This document shows positions 45,409 to 53,306 of a stretch of 62,804 nt of DNA, piece after piece. Position numbers and translations under genes: made by a program. Under the pieces are notes generated by a model. That model was not told the DNA's origin. It did not search any database and was given only the letters and a program-made list of their open reading frames with translations. This stretch comes from Oligoflexia bacterium (GTDB taxonomy: Bacteria; Bdellovibrionota; Bacteriovoracia; Bacteriovoracales; Bacteriovoracaceae), in the NCBI GenBank assembly GCA_015231955.1, contig JADGAN010000030.1:1-62804 (forward strand). Reading direction: 5' to 3'. Positions within the stretch are counted from its first letter, which is position 1. Each line of letters begins with the position of its first letter.

Positions 45409-46434
45409 GTGATTTTTGAAGGGTATAGGCAGGAAGTGAATAGTTTTGATAGCAAATATAAGCAAATCCAGCTGCTGGATATTTTACCCAACCAAATCTT
45501 GGCCTTTGATATCTATCTCTATTTGCCCGCAAATGATAAATACGTGCATTACATTCGGGCACACGATGTTTTAACTAATGACCAATTGCAGAGATTGAAA
45601 TTTAATAAGATCAAAGAATTATTTATTTTGAAATCTGATTTGGAAAAATATAATGACTATGTCAGTTCAAATATTCGTTCGCTTTTAAGCACTGAGGATG
45701 GAAAGCTAAAAAAACAGGCGGTCAAATCGGCCGCGGAATTAATCATTAACTCAGTGGAGATGTTAAGCAGTGATGGTAATATCATTGAATGGAATAATAA
45801 TTGTATTGAGCTAACTAAAACAGTGATTGATGATATCGTGCAAACAGACGATATTAGTGTCGCTTACGACAAAATTTCAGATTACCTTTCCGCAACGCCT
45901 ACTCTTGCGAATCACTCTCTCATTGTGAGTTCGCTCGGAGTTATTGTTGCGATGTCTCTCGGCAATAGTGCTCCGAGGACATTGACGGAAATTGCTTATG
46001 GCGGGCTAGTTCATGACATTGGACTTGGAAGTCTTCCTGCTAAGATAGCGGAAAAGTATTTAAACAGAGAAGAAATGAGTGTGGTGGAGATTGCTCTTTT
46101 AAAGGAACACCCTCGTAAAGGGGTGAATGTCTTGCAAAAAATTATTAAATCAAGAAACATAACTGATAATGTTTTAAAAATCGTACTAGAACATCATGAA
46201 AACGTTAGTGGCCATGGATACCCACAAGGTCTAGCTTTCGATGAACTTTCCTATCTTCCCAAAATTATTTCGATCGCAGACAAAGTGGCTTTGGAAATGT
46301 TAAGTATTGGGACAGGTGAAATCAGTTTAAGGTATATTATTTTAAAGATAATGAGAGAACAAGGGCCCAAAGAAATTTTTGACCAAAAAATGTTAAGAGT
46401 TTTACTGGAAAGTCTTTCACATGGAAGAGCGTGA
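45409..46434 (+). CDS. HD-GYP domain protein, candidate c-di-GMP phosphodiesterase
   Basis: The 341-residue protein has a DUF3391-like N-terminal half and a C-terminal HD-GYP domain. The metal and active-site residues are H169, H202-D203 in VHDIGLG, H234, H262-H263 and the GYP triad 270-272. HD-GYP enzymes hydrolyse c-di-GMP to pGpG or GMP. The usual HDIGK lysine is replaced (HDIGLG), and DGSGYP is GHGYP here, so activity may be altered. It uses a GTG start (a second GTG at 45436 is possible). Its end overlaps the histidine-kinase start by 14 nt. Confidence 0.9.
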   Translation: MIFEGYRQEVNSFDSKYKQIQLLDILPNQILAFDIYLYLPANDKYVHYIRAHDVLTNDQLQRLKFNKIKELFILKSDLEKYNDYVSSNIRSLLSTEDGKLKKQAVKSAAELIINSVEMLSSDGNIIEWNNNCIELTKTVIDDIVQTDDISVAYDKISDYLSATPTLANHSLIVSSLGVIVAMSLGNSAPRTLTEIAYGGLVHDIGLGSLPAKIAEKYLNREEMSVVEIALLKEHPRKGVNVLQKIIKSRNITDNVLKIVLEHHENVSGHGYPQGLAFDELSYLPKIISIADKVALEMLSIGTGEISLRYIILKIMREQGPKEIFDQKMLRVLLESLSHGRA

Positions 46435-47701
46435 AAAATTATTAGAAAAAATTGAGGTTTTAGAGTTTGAACTACGTGAAACAGTTAAATCGTTTGAGAC
46501 TCTGACTGAAATTTTATTAGCAATGTCTACCACTGAAAACATTGAGAGTATGTTTTGTCGTGTGCTCTCAATCTTAAATATCCATTTTCGTTTTACTCAG
46601 AGTTTATTTATTGCATGTGAAAAGAATGAATTTAAAGTTTTGGCCAGTTCTGGCTTTGATGAAAAAATAAAATTCAAAGTGTCCAAAAATTCAGAATCTT
46701 CATTGGCTGGTTGTGTTTACAATCTTAAATCTTTTATGACTGTGAAAAACATGGACAACGATCCACGATTTGACAAAAATGAATTTTTCGAGCAAAGCAA
46801 TTCTGTTAGTGCCATTGCAACTTATTTAGAGCAAGATACAACTTTAGGTATTCTCATTTTTTATCTTCCCTATGAAGTTTCGAAAAACCTTCATCATATT
46901 TCCAATGGACTCGATATGCTCCTAAATGTCTTAACCCCACATTTAGGGCAATTTGTATCACATTTGAAGGCCATTAAAGAGAGGCAAGTGATTCAAATGC
47001 AGCTAATGCAAAGTGGGAAATTGGCGTCGCTGGGAAAAATGAGTGCTGGGATTGCTCACGAACTCAACAATCCTCTTTTTGCCATTATGGCCTTGGCGCA
47101 AAACATTCAGAGAAAACCTTTAGGTGAAAAGACGGCACTCTATGCGGAGCAAATTGTTCAATGCACAGAGAGGATGAGTAAAGTGATACAGCATCTTAAA
47201 GTTTTCTCAAGAAAGTCGGATGAACTTGATTTCAAAATCATTGAGATTACTACTCCGGTTACAGAAGCGATTAAGTTGTTTGCACCGCAATTACGTCAGG
47301 ATTGTATTCATGTCACTGTGAACTTTTCTGAAAATATACCCATGCTAAAGTGTAAAGGGGATTTGGTGCAATTAGAAAGTGTCTTTCAAAATCTTATTGC
47401 AAATTCCAAAGATGCCTTTGAAAATATTACCGATCATAGGGAGAAAAAAATTATCATAGAGATCAAATCTGATGAAAATCAAATCAAGATTGTTTACTGT
47501 GATAATGCAGGGGGCATGCCCAAGGAGGTTATGGAAAAAATTTATGATCCATTTTTTACAACCAAAGGCGTTGGTAAAGGTACTGGTCTAGGTATGAATC
47601 TTGCTTATGAAATCATCAAACAACACTCTGGCAAGATTGTCGTGAGCACTGTCATTGGGGAGGGGACAACTTTTGAAATTTTTTTACCAAAAGTTGATTA
47701 G
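46421..47701 (+). CDS. GAF-domain sensor histidine kinase
   Basis: The 426-residue cytoplasmic kinase has an N-terminal coiled coil, a GAF-like domain (about 35-180), a HisKA helix with phospho-acceptor H213 in GIAHELNNPL, and an HATPase_c domain. N324 and N328 (NLIANSKDAF), DNAGGMP, DPFFTTKG and GKGTGLGMNL are all intact. It overlaps the HD-GYP gene and converges on a stand-alone receiver gene 28 bp away, the likely phospho-acceptor. There is no membrane segment, so it senses an internal signal, perhaps a small ligand in GAF. Confidence 0.95.
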   Translation: MEEREKLLEKIEVLEFELRETVKSFETLTEILLAMSTTENIESMFCRVLSILNIHFRFTQSLFIACEKNEFKVLASSGFDEKIKFKVSKNSESSLAGCVYNLKSFMTVKNMDNDPRFDKNEFFEQSNSVSAIATYLEQDTTLGILIFYLPYEVSKNLHHISNGLDMLLNVLTPHLGQFVSHLKAIKERQVIQMQLMQSGKLASLGKMSAGIAHELNNPLFAIMALAQNIQRKPLGEKTALYAEQIVQCTERMSKVIQHLKVFSRKSDELDFKIIEITTPVTEAIKLFAPQLRQDCIHVTVNFSENIPMLKCKGDLVQLESVFQNLIANSKDAFENITDHREKKIIIEIKSDENQIKIVYCDNAGGMPKEVMEKIYDPFFTTKGVGKGTGLGMNLAYEIIKQHSGKIVVSTVIGEGTTFEIFLPKVD

Positions 47702-47729
47702 AAGCAGAAGTTGTAACTTTTTTATTTTT

Positions 47730-48125
47730 CTAGGAGAGTTTTTTATTTAATTCATATTGCTTTAACTCTTCTTTGAGTAGATTGCCAAGTTCAATAATGT
47801 TGATTGGCTTTGATTTATATTGATGAATTTTCCCTACCTCGATTGCTGCTTGAGCAGCTTTTTCATCAGAAAATCCGGTGAGCAGAATTCTACGTATTGA
47901 TTCATCTTTTTCAACGACTGCTTTTAAAACATCATAGCCTTGAATCCCCGGCATCCTCATGTCGCAGATGATGATGTCAAAGTGTTCTTTGACTATTTTG
48001 GAAAGTGCTTCTTCACCGGAAACGGCAGTAATGATGTGATAATCATCTTCGAAGGCCCCACACAAGGCGCTTAGTATAATGTCTTCATCATCGACTAACA
48101 TTAGCGTATACTTCTTGTCGTTCAT
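47730..48125 (-). CDS. Stand-alone receiver-domain response regulator
   Basis: I take the ATG at 48125 (131 residues), 5 nt after GGAGG; a TTG at 48137 would overlap that ribosome-binding site. The receiver has the acidic pair (VDDED) and the phospho-acceptor Asp in ICDMRMPG (D59 counted from 48137), with the conserved Thr and Lys in LLTGFS and YKSKP. There is no output domain, so it probably signals by protein contact, as in HD-GYP/CheY-type circuits. It is the last gene of the minus-strand signalling operon and faces its likely kinase. Confidence 0.93.
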   Translation of the reverse strand: MNDKKYTLMLVDDEDIILSALCGAFEDDYHIITAVSGEEALSKIVKEHFDIIICDMRMPGIQGYDVLKAVVEKDESIRRILLTGFSDEKAAQAAIEVGKIHQYKSKPINIIELGNLLKEELKQYELNKKLS

Positions 48126-48185
48126 CATTTCCTCCAATAAAAGAGTGCAACGTTAAATTGCATCTCAGGTGAATTTTTATTAAAA

Positions 48186-49394
48186 CTAATCCTTGTTTTT
48201 TAAAGAGCTAAGAATTGTTGCAAGTTTTTTGTCTAGAAAATTTTTTATATCTGCTTCAACCAATGATTCATTTTCTTTTTCAAAATCATGAAAATATTTT
48301 TGAATGTGTTGAAACTCTTCTTGAACTTTGTTTTCAATGTCTTTTTGTGAAGCTTTTAGCTTGCTTACATATTCCTTCTCGAGATAATCTTGTAGTCTCT
48401 TTTTTTCTGTCTCTGTCCATTCGAAGATCTTTGAGAGCGCCACTTGTCTTTCATGTTCAAGGTTTTCCTCTAAGACAAATAACTTGCTTTCTGCAATATG
48501 CCTGATTTTTTTGTCTATTTCAGAAGTGTCGAGGTGCTCAATGTTCATTTTTTCTAAAGCGTTGATCTTTTGTAGTTCAAGCCATTCATTGAGAAATTTT
48601 ATTTTTGTTTCTTTTTCTATTGTTAATTCAGCATCGATCGTAGCTTTTTTTTGTTCTTTGTAAAATGTTAACTCTTGATCTGTTTTGTTTTTATCTATTT
48701 TTAATGCGCTTTTGTGTTGTGAAAGTTCTTCTTCTAGTTCGATTTTTTGTTTTTTGTAGTCGTTCTTGATGGTTTCGTTTTTTTGCTTTTCTGAAAGTAG
48801 ATAGATTCTTATCTCCTCTAAGTCTTTTTCATGTTGTGCTTTTATAGTATCTAGTTCTTTCATTGCGCTTTTTTTCTCTTCTTCTAGTTTCTTGATTATG
48901 CTTTCTATTTCTTTACTGGCAAGCGTCTTTTGCTCTGCGATTGAGGACGAGCTGTTTTTATATCGGCAAAGTTCTTCCTCCCATTCAAGTTTTTGCTTTT
49001 TATAATTATTTTCAAGAATCTCGTTTTTTTGTTTTTCATAAATCAAGAAGTTCTTGGTTTGCGCTAGATCTTTTTCATGTTTTGTTTTTATAGTGTCGAT
49101 ACTCTCTTGTTCATGTTTTTTTTCTTGTGAAAATTTCAAAAGCTTATTTTCTGAGTACAATCGTTCTTTTTCTTGGCGTAATTTTGACAACTCTGTTTTA
49201 AGATTTTTTATCTCAAAAATAAAACTATCTTCTTTTCTATCTGGAACTGTCGGAAAGTGATTGGCCCCAGAATGAAGATTTAAATTTTTTTTGAATTGAG
49301 ATTTTGGAATGCTGGATTTTTTTGAAAATATTTTTTTCAGCATAAAGTTAATAAAACCGAGCAAGCGGCCAAGTAATCGCAGAATGGTTCCCAC
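48186..49394 (-). CDS. Long coiled-coil protein
   Basis: The 402-residue protein begins with a basic hydrophobic stretch (ILRLLGRLLGFINFMLKKIF) that may bind membrane, followed by a polar linker. From about 60 to 390 it is nearly continuous Glu/Lys/Leu heptads, a predicted coiled coil with two related stretches around KQKNEILENNYKKQK and KQKNETIKNDYKKQK. There is no catalytic motif. It lies between the VWA gene (27 nt) and the receiver gene (60 nt), so it is probably a scaffold of the same pathway. Confidence 0.75.
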   Translation of the reverse strand: MGTILRLLGRLLGFINFMLKKIFSKKSSIPKSQFKKNLNLHSGANHFPTVPDRKEDSFIFEIKNLKTELSKLRQEKERLYSENKLLKFSQEKKHEQESIDTIKTKHEKDLAQTKNFLIYEKQKNEILENNYKKQKLEWEEELCRYKNSSSSIAEQKTLASKEIESIIKKLEEEKKSAMKELDTIKAQHEKDLEEIRIYLLSEKQKNETIKNDYKKQKIELEEELSQHKSALKIDKNKTDQELTFYKEQKKATIDAELTIEKETKIKFLNEWLELQKINALEKMNIEHLDTSEIDKKIRHIAESKLFVLEENLEHERQVALSKIFEWTETEKKRLQDYLEKEYVSKLKASQKDIENKVQEEFQHIQKYFHDFEKENESLVEADIKNFLDKKLATILSSLKNKD

Positions 49395-49421
49395 TATGTA
49401 TACACTCCTTGTTTTGATTGT

Positions 49422-50867
49422 TTAAATGTTGTTGACTCGCGTAAGAAGTTCTACCCATCTCATCCAATCGCTGGCATTGTTTTCAAATTTTTCCAAGAGT
49501 ACTACAATCTCTGTTGCATTTTTTTTAATAATGATAGAATGGGTGACCTTTAATAGTAATTGTTGCTTTGGGCATTTGATTTTTGTGATTGAATTGGCGT
49601 TAAAATTTATATTTTGAAAACGAATTCCATGCATGGAAATATCCAAAGCATCTGCTTTATTTTCATGACCATTCTCGTCGACCCAATAAACCTCCAAGAC
49701 ACCCTTCGGAACATTGATTATTAATTCAATTTTTTTATCACTAGAAAGTTGAGTGGTTGTGTTTAAAAGCCTGTTTTTCAAAATCAAAGCTTTTTGTAAA
49801 ATGCCACGAACTCTCTTTCTTAATAAAAGAGACAAAATAGATTTTATCCGATCGATTAACTTTGAAGAAATTTTTTCTTGAATATTAATGTTTTTAGTAG
49901 GGTGACTACGCTGGTAAGCAATCATTGTTAGGGCAAGAAGCATGAAAGTCACTAATGTTCCAATAGGCCAATGATTACTTTTCTTTACTAGGGTGGAGGG
50001 CGAAGGCGGTACAATTTTAGGTGTCTCTTGTCGATCCTTTGTTTTGGAGGCCATAGCGGAGACAACATCGGTTAGCAGTTGTTCATAGTCGCTGTGGCCG
50101 CTGTTTTGTTGAGGCCCAAGAGATTGCACCGCCTGTAGGAGTTGCTGTATAGGAGAGTTGTTTTCGTTGATTTTAAGGGGCAGGTATTGTGCTCCGGCCA
50201 AGAGAGACCAACGTTTTAAGTAATCGGAATTGCCAGAGATGTCCCAGATGATTAGTTTAGGGCCTAAAATACTTTTGAGCTTGGGTAGTCTTGCCTCAAT
50301 AAAAGCGATATTTCTCTTGAAAAACAGAGATCCAACTTTGTCGTAAATTTTACCAGGTGATTCTCCTGATGCTTTCAGGGAAAAATATTGATCCAAGAGA
50401 TCTTGATAACGACGATCTTCCCTTATTCTCCAGCTTAAAAAATTCAGTTTTTTATCAAACACATCGGGTATACCATCGGTAATCAGCAATACAAAATGGA
50501 TCGTCTCAAGATTTTTTTTTTCGGTAAGATATTTAAAGGGTCTTTCTAAGTCAGTGGTGTATCCTTTGGCCTTTTTTTTTGAAAGGGTATTTTCAACAGA
50601 CTGAGTGGTGTTGCTGTTGTCTGTGATGAGATCAATATAAATGTGAATTCTATCATCAAAACCTGCCAAGATAATCCGATGGGAGGCCGTGGCTTTTTTA
50701 AAGATAGTCAGTGGCCAGGACTTGGAGGCGAGTGTGGAGTCATAGAGATTGACCGAACCAGATTGATCAAAAAATATGACCACCTCTTTAAGATCTTTGC
50801 AAAAAACCGATGGAGATAAAAAACAACAAAATGCAATGAACAACATTAACAATATTAATTTTGTCAT
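49422..50867 (-). CDS. Membrane VWA-domain protein with PilZ-like C-terminal domain
   Basis: The 481-residue protein has a signal peptide or anchor (1-23) and a VWA domain with the MIDAS motif DQSGS (34-38) and a later ITDG (129-132). A membrane segment (about 300-318) leads to a cytoplasmic part. The tail has a PilZ-like D409-I-S-M-H-G414 (DxSxxG), but the usual RxxxR directly before it is not at the expected spacing. This joins a periplasmic metal-dependent adhesion domain to a possible c-di-GMP receiver. If correct, c-di-GMP could control the VWA domain across the membrane. The fusion is visible; the PilZ assignment is tentative. Confidence 0.75.
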   Translation of the reverse strand: MTKLILLMLFIAFCCFLSPSVFCKDLKEVVIFFDQSGSVNLYDSTLASKSWPLTIFKKATASHRIILAGFDDRIHIYIDLITDNSNTTQSVENTLSKKKAKGYTTDLERPFKYLTEKKNLETIHFVLLITDGIPDVFDKKLNFLSWRIREDRRYQDLLDQYFSLKASGESPGKIYDKVGSLFFKRNIAFIEARLPKLKSILGPKLIIWDISGNSDYLKRWSLLAGAQYLPLKINENNSPIQQLLQAVQSLGPQQNSGHSDYEQLLTDVVSAMASKTKDRQETPKIVPPSPSTLVKKSNHWPIGTLVTFMLLALTMIAYQRSHPTKNINIQEKISSKLIDRIKSILSLLLRKRVRGILQKALILKNRLLNTTTQLSSDKKIELIINVPKGVLEVYWVDENGHENKADALDISMHGIRFQNINFNANSITKIKCPKQQLLLKVTHSIIIKKNATEIVVLLEKFENNASDWMRWVELLTRVNNI

Positions 50868-50961
50868 TAAATTATTTTAACAAGATTTTATATAATATCA
50901 AGGGAGGCATAGGGGATAGCTGCTGGTATCTAAGATATTTTCATTATTCATAATAGCACCT

Positions 50962-50981
50962 GGCACCTGCTCCCCCTGCTC
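50962..50981. repeat. GGCACCTG-type dispersed short repeat
   Basis: GGCACCTGCTCCCCCTGCTC lies just past the stop of the degenerate HD-GYP gene. Similar strings occur at 56401, 59577-59594 and 59682-59708. It resembles REP-type intergenic elements; the sample is small. Confidence 0.4.
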
Positions 50982-50983
50982 TT

Positions 50984-52384
50984 CTATAGTGATACCCTTT
51001 CTTGGGCCGTTTCTTCCAAGAGCTTAGCGACCTCTTTTAAAACCTTTGCAAAAATGCCTTCACTATAGCGTTCTGAGCGCGTGAGGATGTAGTTATTTAC
51101 ATTCCAGCGTTTACCAAAACGAATCATATCGTCGGTTAAATCAGAAGAGATATTTAAGATGGCCGCAAAAGGCAGAATTCTGTTGACTTGAAAACGCTGA
51201 GGAAAGCCACTGTCTCCTGGTAGTTCATGATGTTGTAATACGATCATTGCAGCATCTTGAGGTGCTAAATCATCTTCTCGTATTACTCTAGCAATATCCT
51301 CTGGATGTGTTTGGTAGATTTTCATTAATGTAGGTGTGATTTCTTGAACCTTTTCTAGTTCTGCCAGAGTTTGCACGCGTAGAATTTCAGGGTGAGGAAA
51401 GAGCTTCATATCATGCACATGGGAGCAATAAATAAGTTTTTCATAGGTGGCATCATTTCCCCATTCCAATGCTTTGGCAAGCGCACAAGTAATACTACAC
51501 ATATATTCAATTTTCAAAGCGATATAATCTTTATTGGTGAGATCAATCGATTTAATAAAACTAGCAAGACTTTTATTGTTTTTTATGGTGGTCATTGCTT
51601 TTTCTAGATTTTCATGAATGGTCTGGATAAAGGCCGCCTCAAGTTTAAGAGGACCGTTAAGATTATAATCTTTAGTGTTTTTGAATCGTTCTTCCACGGG
51701 AGTGTTGGAGGCAGAGATGATTGCGGCTTGAATATCGGGAATGGTTTCTATAGGAGGGTTAATTGCTAACGTAGCTTCAGGGACAGCACTAATTTCTAAA
51801 GTATAATTTTGCTGATGTTTTTCAATCCAAACAAAACTATTTCTTCTAATATAAAAAAAAAGTACCCCTTTCTTTTGGTACTTTTCATAATCAGTAGCGA
51901 TAACTATATCTTTATGGTGATATAACTGAAGATATCTATCTGAGATTAATTTAAGGTAAAGATCTTCATTCAATTGAGTGATATGTTTTAAAATAGGAAT
52001 GGAAATTGCGGTGAACTCCTGGGCTCCAAGAGATACATCCGGTTGAAAATAGTGTCCCAGTTTTTCATCCAAGACTTGACAAATATTGCTCTCATTAATT
52101 GTGGCCACAACATCAAAAGGAAGCTTGATGCTTTTAGGATCACAATTATAATAGGAGATGAGTGTGTTTACCTTTGGTCGCAATGCCAGGAAATTAAATA
52201 ATGATGGAGACTCTTGCAGCGTTTTTAAATTGGTCAAGATCCAATTGAAAGCTTTGAAATCAACCTCTGCATTGGGGCAAGTCTCCATCTTAACTAAAAA
52301 CCTATAGCGACTTTCAATGAAATAGGAGGTGAAACTCGCTAATTGCTTATTGGTTAGATAGGTTAAAAAATTGACTTTGCTCAT
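50984..52384 (-). CDS. Degenerate HD-GYP-like signalling protein
   Basis: The 466-residue protein has an unrecognised N-terminal half and a C-terminal HD-GYP-like fold. H324-D325 (SHVHDMKLF), H360 (THPED) and H385-H386 (LQHHELPGDSGFP) align with the metal sites. The first histidine of the domain is replaced in the helix with CALAKALEW, and GYP has become GFP (393-395). It may be a c-di-GMP-binding or adaptor protein rather than an enzyme. It lies between the VWA/PilZ-like and STAS/CheX-like genes of the minus-strand operon. An active HD-GYP gene faces it across the locus. Confidence 0.72.
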   Translation of the reverse strand: MSKVNFLTYLTNKQLASFTSYFIESRYRFLVKMETCPNAEVDFKAFNWILTNLKTLQESPSLFNFLALRPKVNTLISYYNCDPKSIKLPFDVVATINESNICQVLDEKLGHYFQPDVSLGAQEFTAISIPILKHITQLNEDLYLKLISDRYLQLYHHKDIVIATDYEKYQKKGVLFFYIRRNSFVWIEKHQQNYTLEISAVPEATLAINPPIETIPDIQAAIISASNTPVEERFKNTKDYNLNGPLKLEAAFIQTIHENLEKAMTTIKNNKSLASFIKSIDLTNKDYIALKIEYMCSITCALAKALEWGNDATYEKLIYCSHVHDMKLFPHPEILRVQTLAELEKVQEITPTLMKIYQTHPEDIARVIREDDLAPQDAAMIVLQHHELPGDSGFPQRFQVNRILPFAAILNISSDLTDDMIRFGKRWNVNNYILTRSERYSEGIFAKVLKEVAKLLEETAQERVSL

Positions 52385-52416
52385 GTGAGTACTCTGCCTT
52401 TGTTATTTTTTGTTTC

Positions 52417-53301
52417 TCATTTGAAAACATATTTGAGGTAAGTTGCCTGGCCAAATGTATTGGCGGATTCAATAGTTTTAAATAAAAAATGAATAGAAAA
52501 AGATCCCAAATCAGTCATAAAGGGAACTACGATTCCATAATAAGTTTCGTATTGCTTGTTTACAGTATGGTTATTTTCTGCGCTTGTGCTTACGATCTCC
52601 GATTTGAAAGTTGCATTATGCGGAGTAAGCATACTGTTGGACTCCTGAAGAATATCCTGAAGCAGTGCCATTGCTTTGTTTTGATTACTAGCGCTCAGGC
52701 CCTTGGTTAGATTGCAAAGTATTGCACTAGGAAGAGCGATGATTACAGTAAAATCGACAAGCTTACTTGTAACCTTGAGAACTCCTAAAAGGTCTCCTGG
52801 CATGCTCTTGTACCCACCCTTACTCATCGATATGGGTTGTTGATGAGAGAGAACTTTGCCTTTGAGAAGCATCATCTTGATTGTTGCTAGCATAAAAATC
52901 CGCATATATTTATGTCCAATCCGATCTGAAGTTGAATCATCAAACCCAAAAACAATTTGCTCTAAACTAGAGAGAAGTCGCTCTGAAGCTGCAATATCTT
53001 TGGCAAAGTCACTCTTTTCAAGGATACCTTTGGTTTTCTCGGACAAAGGAGTGAAGATGATTTTTTTTCCTAAAGATAGTAACGATGATTTTAAGGTTTT
53101 GAGTTCTCTCATCCACTCTGGGTTGATCTGGTCAATACAGAGACAATTGACAATAACATGAGTAGGAGATTGCAAAAAGCTAGCTAACTTTTTTTCAAAT
53201 ACGGGAATTTCTTCGTTTGCAGATGTGTTTAGTAAAATAAGAACAGCATATTTTTTATAAGCAATCATTCTAAATGACTTTGGTTCAATTTGCGGTTGCA
53301 T
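52417..53301 (-). CDS. STAS-like plus CheX-like two-domain protein
   Basis: The 294-residue protein has an N-terminal STAS-like region (about 1-110, with VIVNCLCIDQINPEWMRELK resembling anti-sigma antagonists). The C-terminal domain resembles CheX-type chemotaxis phosphatases (about 130-290, with GDLLGVLKVTSKLVDFTVII and ALLQDILQESN). The key CheX Glu/Asn pair is not certain. STAS and CheX domains in other proteins act in partner-switching and on receivers, so it could dephosphorylate the operon's receiver protein. It lies 5 nt after the ankyrin gene. The assignment is by pattern. Confidence 0.55.
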   Translation of the reverse strand: MQPQIEPKSFRMIAYKKYAVLILLNTSANEEIPVFEKKLASFLQSPTHVIVNCLCIDQINPEWMRELKTLKSSLLSLGKKIIFTPLSEKTKGILEKSDFAKDIAASERLLSSLEQIVFGFDDSTSDRIGHKYMRIFMLATIKMMLLKGKVLSHQQPISMSKGGYKSMPGDLLGVLKVTSKLVDFTVIIALPSAILCNLTKGLSASNQNKAMALLQDILQESNSMLTPHNATFKSEIVSTSAENNHTVNKQYETYYGIVVPFMTDLGSFSIHFLFKTIESANTFGQATYLKYVFK

Positions 53302-53306
53302 GTTCT

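Noticed and set aside
47702-47729. Intrinsic terminator between the histidine kinase and receiver genes
   Set aside because: AAGT-TGTA-ACTT followed by T-runs is present but the stem is only four to five A/T-rich pairs, too weak to call.
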